Part shown: one piece after another, positions 62,524 to 64,000 of the stretch
Position numbering within the stretch: position 1 is the stretch's first letter
Layout of the letters: every line of letters begins with the position of its first letter
Source: Chloroflexota bacterium
GTDB taxonomy: Bacteria; Chloroflexota; UBA11872
Reading direction: 5' to 3'
DNA length: 64,000 nt
Assembly (NCBI GenBank): GCA_022824495.1
Contig: JAJDZU010000018.1
Span: forward strand, 1-64,000
Translations under genes and position numbers: made by a program
The notes under the pieces: generated by a model
Database searches by the model: none
What the model was told of the DNA's origin: nothing
What the model saw: only the letters and a program-made list of their open reading frames with translations

Positions 62524-62850
62524 TGTGAATTAAGCCGATCGTGTGATGACTAGGACGCAGAGTGAAGGCCAAGAGATTGTCCGGTGCTCTACCTATGATC
62601 GCGCGGATAGTGGCTTAGCTATAGGTGGCGGGGTTTGTTCTGATTAATGGCCGTAGTTGAGGCATTGATCGCAAGGCGGCTGATACTCTATAGCTGCCTG
62701 AAGATCACATGCGACCTAGAGGATGTAGCGGTGATTGGTTATCGGACGCTGGCCACTTCCAGCCATGACGATTACTCAGAAAAGCGATTGCTCCAAATTC
62801 GGCGATCTATTCACCAGAGCAAACTCTCTTGATCAATTCGCTGCTTAGAG
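62524..62850. other. Gap between AbiGi-like gene and restriction endonuclease gene
   Basis: 327 bp between convergent genes. A 61-codon plus-strand frame (62647-62832) is present but has no ribosome-binding site or recognisable motif. I see nothing else in it. Confidence 0.4.
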
Positions 62851-63567
62851 TCACCTGTGATTTACTGGGGTACAACGGCGCAGTAGTCCCGCAATGAATC
62901 GATCGGCACTCAAGTCTGTGGCGGGCTCATGGTAATTCTTCGTATCGCCCGCATGATCTGAGTCAGATAACAGTAGGCAGGCAGAGGAGTAGAGACGCTC
63001 GCGCACGAGCTTTCGGAGAAGAATCTCGTATCGCTGTTCGTAAGAAGCACTCTTGAATTCCGGAAAGACATCAAAGTGGGGTTCCCTAACTGCAACACTT
63101 CTTCTGACCTCTTCGCAGTCCTCGAGTAGCAGAAGGTATCCAAGCCATGGCTCTGAGGAGTCTGCGAATGCTCCCTCGCGGTATGCCTGCCACAAGTCGG
63201 TGGCGTTGCCGATCGCTTCTTCCGCACGATTATTTGCATTGTTACCGAATGATGGACCGATATGAGCCTTCAATTCTACGACAGCGCAGAGGTCGCTGTC
63301 CGTAGCTACAATTAGATCCCACATCTTCGTCGGACGAAAGAACCCTGGCAGGTACGTGAGCGTACGCCGAATGTGAATGTGAGACTCGGACACTCCCGCG
63401 GAGATCAGTTTTTCGCGAAGTGTATAGAGAAAGCCGTCAAGCTGCTTGCCGCCGACAACCTCTGCACGCCTGCCGGCATACGCGACGTCTTCAGCCGCAG
63501 TAGCTCTTCCCCTCCGCTCCCAAAAGTGCGCTACGGCGTTCCGAAAGTCCAGAGTTGATTCGGGCAC
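62851..63567 (-). CDS. PaeR7I/XhoI-family type II restriction endonuclease
   Basis: 238 residues. The family pattern is strong: AVAHFWERRG, VVGGKQLDGFL, LPGFFRPTKMWDLIV, VVELKAHIGPSFGNNANNR and ATDLWQAYREGAF, then PWLGYLLLLED. The PD-(D/E)xK nuclease core is Asp84 (MWDLIV), Glu98 and Lys100 (VVELKA). Characterised members (PaeR7I, XhoI) cut CTCGAG, so that target is likely here. It follows its methyltransferase gene by 16 bases on the same strand, in the usual protective order. AT-richer than the core genes, consistent with transfer. Confidence 0.92.
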   Translation of the reverse strand: MPESTLDFRNAVAHFWERRGRATAAEDVAYAGRRAEVVGGKQLDGFLYTLREKLISAGVSESHIHIRRTLTYLPGFFRPTKMWDLIVATDSDLCAVVELKAHIGPSFGNNANNRAEEAIGNATDLWQAYREGAFADSSEPWLGYLLLLEDCEEVRRSVAVREPHFDVFPEFKSASYEQRYEILLRKLVRERLYSSACLLLSDSDHAGDTKNYHEPATDLSADRFIAGLLRRCTPVNHR

Positions 63568-63583
63568 TCGGCGCTCCTAGGCT

Positions 63584-64000
63584 TTATCGCCTCGTGATGT
63601 CTAAGTGACGAAAAAAATTTGCTTCCTCTAGGCGAAGGCGGGATTCGGCCAATGCCATGTATTCAGGATCGATCTCAACTCCGATGCTGTTCCGACCCCA
63701 TCGAGCCGCAGCCACCGACGTTGTGCCCGTTCCCAGGAACGGATCAAGTACAACATCACCCACAAAGCTATACATTCGCACGAGTCGTTCGGCGAGTTCC
63801 TCGGGGAAAGGAGCAGGGTGTGATCGAGAGGAGACACCGGCAACGTCGCTCCAGACTTGGCGAAACCAACGCTGGTAGTTGCTGGCTGAGATCACCGATA
63901 GGAGCCGCATTTCTGTAGTTGGGCTTCGGTACCCGCCAGGCTTTCGTTGAAACAAGATGTACTCGACATCGTTCTTGATGATCGCATTTGGCTCGTAGGG
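63584..64000 (-). CDS. Type II DNA methyltransferase, C-terminal part (runs off window)
   Basis: 139 codons, open to the window edge; the N-terminal part lies beyond 64000. The visible end has AGVSSRSHPAPFPEELAERL and motif I VVLDPFLGTGTTSVAAARWG, then GVEIDPEYMALAESRL. Motif I near the C terminus indicates the permuted beta class, whose members methylate N6 of adenine or N4 of cytosine. The catalytic (D/S)PPY motif must be upstream, off the window. It is the probable protector of the adjacent PaeR7I-type nuclease. Confidence 0.9.
   Translation of the reverse strand, partial: PYEPNAIIKNDVEYILFQRKPGGYRSPTTEMRLLSVISASNYQRWFRQVWSDVAGVSSRSHPAPFPEELAERLVRMYSFVGDVVLDPFLGTGTTSVAAARWGRNSIGVEIDPEYMALAESRLRLEEANFFRHLDITRR

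Noticed and set aside
62647..62832. 61-codon plus-strand frame between the defence genes
   Set aside because: No ribosome-binding site, no recognisable motif and no supporting neighbour arrangement.

Overview
ORGANISM (inference). This is a high-GC bacterial chromosome segment with long genes on both strands and no rRNA, tRNA or CRISPR array that I could see. Several traits point to a Chloroflexota-type heterotroph, possibly a SAR202-like or sponge/marine lineage: Tat-type lipoproteins with long Pro/Thr/Glu linkers, a solute-binding protein with a Val-Glu-Arg-Val repeat, six Gfo/Idh/MocA oxidoreductases, an enolase-superfamily dehydratase, several beta-propeller glycosidase-like proteins and an IS110 remnant. 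No marker gene in the window settles the phylum.

LAYOUT. 0.3-2.6 kb: nfeD-slipin membrane quality-control pair. 2.6-7.1 kb: acetyltransferase, a five-bladed-propeller glycosidase-like protein, a SelA-fold PLP enzyme and a nucleotidyltransferase. 7.2-9.2 kb: uvrB. 9.3-13.2 kb: exported proteins built on a roughly 52-residue two-cysteine repeat (called here the LNDIV repeat), fused to a trypsin-like protease or a seven-bladed RCC1-like propeller, plus a stub copy cut by an IS110 remnant. 13.3-15.6 kb: MFS exporter and a receiver-DUF3052 protein. 15.9-23.7 kb: carbohydrate catabolic block with tandem Gfo/Idh/MocA genes, a radical SAM protein, a TIM-barrel isomerase, a NIPSNAP protein and a 5'-truncated glycosidase. 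23.7-25.5 kb: lower-GC lipoprotein islet. 25.7-32.4 kb: complete Opp/Dpp-type ABC importer in two divergent operons. 32.5-35.4 kb: Gfo/Idh/MocA, mandelate-racemase-family dehydratase and a P-loop kinase. 35.4-37.4 kb: fused magnesium-chelatase I/D protein. 37.5-43.9 kb: two lipoproteins fusing an RCC1-like propeller to a PQQ-type glucose/sorbosone dehydrogenase, flanking a membrane-protein gene split by one TGA. 43.8-47.9 kb: lgt, an orphan solute-binding lipoprotein, trxB and an anchored protein. 48.0-51.7 kb: two more LNDIV proteins, one frameshifted. 52.0-59.5 kb: YceI protein, M20 peptidase, sialidase-like gene split by a TGA, GH42-like protein, Gfo/Idh/MocA and three short related lipoproteins. 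59.6-61.3 kb: Baeyer-Villiger-type monooxygenase. 61.3-64.0 kb: AT-richer defence islet with an AbiGi-like protein and a PaeR7I/XhoI-type restriction-modification pair running off the window.

HOW THE GENES FIT. The Opp-type importer, the Gfo/Idh/MocA dehydrogenases, the racemase-family dehydratase, the TIM-barrel isomerase and the glycosidase-like proteins look like a kit for importing and oxidising unusual sugars or sugar acids. A second theme is an exported repertoire: LNDIV-repeat proteins, RCC1-dehydrogenase lipoproteins and mini-lipoproteins, matured by Lgt, whose gene overlaps one of them. The LNDIV family (nine repeat copies at five loci, with three different downstream modules) is the strongest candidate for something undescribed. 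Two genes carry a single in-frame TGA and one carries a frameshift, so this stretch contains either real gene decay or assembly errors.
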